Assembly: GCF_007744515.1 (NCBI RefSeq)
Contig: NZ_CP036268.1
Location: 1,126,529-1,190,528, forward strand
DNA length: 64,000 nucleotides
Source of the DNA: Stratiformator vulcanicus
GTDB lineage: Bacteria > Planctomycetota > Planctomycetia > Planctomycetales > Planctomycetaceae
Reading direction: 5' to 3'
Part shown: positions 63,565 through 64,000 of the stretch, piece after piece
Layout of the letters: each line of letters begins with the position of its first letter
How positions within the stretch are numbered: position 1 is the first letter of the stretch
The notes under the pieces: model-generated
Seen by the model: only the letters and a program-made list of their open reading frames with translations
Told to the model about the DNA's origin: nothing
Database searches by the model: none
Translations under genes and position numbers: made by a program

Positions 63565-64000
63565 TCAGCGGGCATGAGTCGTGCCCCTCATGCGGAATGG
63601 TCGGCTCAGGACGACCTCTCGGATGAGGTCTTGAAACCGGTGGCTGCGGGGCTTGGTCCGCTGCACGATCTCGTCGAGTGCGACTCGGTCATAATACTCG
63701 ACGCCGCGGCCGATTGCGAAAGTTAGTAATTTACCCGAGAGGTGCCGCACGAAGTCTTCCTCCCGCTTGGAAAGAATCGCGATCAATTCCCGCGATGATT
63801 GAAACGATTCACCGGAAGGCAGGTCGCCCGCCGAGTCAATCGGGCGGTCCTTGTCGTGATCTCGCCAGCGGCCGATGGCGTCGAAGTTCTCAAAGCCGAA
63901 GCCGATCGCATCCATCGTGCGATGACATGACACGCACGACGGGTTCACCCGGTGCTGTTCCAACTGTTCGCGAAGCGAAAGATCGGGCGCGGCGGCTTGC
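63565..64000 (-). CDS. DUF1588/DUF1585 protein, C-terminal part only
   Basis: The frame is open to the right edge of the window; at least 144 codons are present. Near the visible start is a CxxCH-like heme motif in NPSCVSCHRTMDAIGFGFEN, then FDAIGRWRDHDKDRPIDSAG, the transition from DUF1588 to DUF1585, and LSGKLLTFAIGRGVEYYDR and LSRPFRMR, the family ending. Complete members are around 700-900 residues and exported, with a planctomycete cytochrome C domain at the N-terminus. It is directly upstream of the DUF1552 gene (24 bp) and is surely its operon partner. Confidence 0.92.
   Translation of the reverse strand, partial: QAAAPDLSLREQLEQHRVNPSCVSCHRTMDAIGFGFENFDAIGRWRDHDKDRPIDSAGDLPSGESFQSSRELIAILSKREEDFVRHLSGKLLTFAIGRGVEYYDRVALDEIVQRTKPRSHRFQDLIREVVLSRPFRMRGTTHAR

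Overview
The window looks like a chromosomal segment of a planctomycete (Planctomycetota; Planctomycetia-like). The evidence is the gene content: four secreted sulfatases (one broken), a PVC-type CxxCH heme protein, DUF1552 and DUF1588/DUF1585 proteins next to a sulfatase, a DUF1559 C-terminal scrap, a bacterial archaeo-eukaryotic release-factor protein (BaeRF), DUF1080 and DUF5060 carbohydrate proteins, a planctomycete-style ECF sigma factor, and frequent TTG/GTG starts. Species cannot be told from the sequence.

Region by region. 1-1.1 kb: a leucine-rich-repeat-like protein running off the left edge and a DUF1559 remnant. 1.17-5.0 kb: the most unusual part, a small chromosomal integron. Five single-gene cassettes lie on the minus strand, each followed by an attC-like imperfect palindrome with extrahelical bases. 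They follow an attI-like site and the 3' third of a dead integron integrase gene. The integrase remnant has the same orientation as its cassettes, i.e. the 'inverted' integron layout. A 37-base copy of the attI-like sequence, matching up to the expected G^TT crossover and diverging just after it, recurs at 11.02-11.06 kb in front of another small orphan gene.

5.1-8.5 kb: an arginine dihydrolase/amidinotransferase-type enzyme, a secreted protein of unknown function, and an anti-anti-sigma (STAS) plus anti-sigma kinase (RsbW-like) pair. 8.6-11.8 kb: tRNA-Asn with a tyrosine recombinase immediately downstream, two small cargo genes, two copies of a small inverted-repeat element, and the second attI-like site. 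11.9-24.3 kb: PPK2 polyphosphate kinase, sulfatases (one with an in-frame amber codon), a cyclic-nucleotide-binding/thioredoxin-reductase-like fusion without redox cysteines, an exported HAD phosphatase, DUF502, an M16 peptidase and a methyltransferase.

24.6-33.5 kb: a large SGNH/beta-propeller/cytochrome c protein, a UbiB-family kinase, a four-helix-bundle protein, an AAA+ ATPase and a PQQ-type beta-propeller protein. 33.6-37.1 kb: an accessory patch with a truncated ORF coupled to an immunity-like gene, a HEPN-type protein, inverted-repeat elements and a 120-bp tandem duplication. 37.1-60.2 kb: mostly housekeeping and degradative genes (ECF sigma, pgk, Uma2 nuclease, two glycoside-hydrolase-like proteins, BaeRF, AI-2E-type permease, DUF1080, DUF2459, PrkA kinase, a Cys-rich lipoprotein, a TIM-barrel isomerase, a multi-S1 protein, an isochorismatase-type hydrolase, DUF368 lipid-carrier transporter, cardiolipin synthase). 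60.3-64 kb: a three-gene minus-strand run of DUF1588/DUF1585, DUF1552 and sulfatase, open at the right edge.

Functionally the window joins polysaccharide/sulfated-glycan breakdown (sulfatases, glycoside hydrolases, DUF1080, heme/propeller proteins) with envelope lipid handling and with two separate platforms for gene capture (integron and tRNA island).
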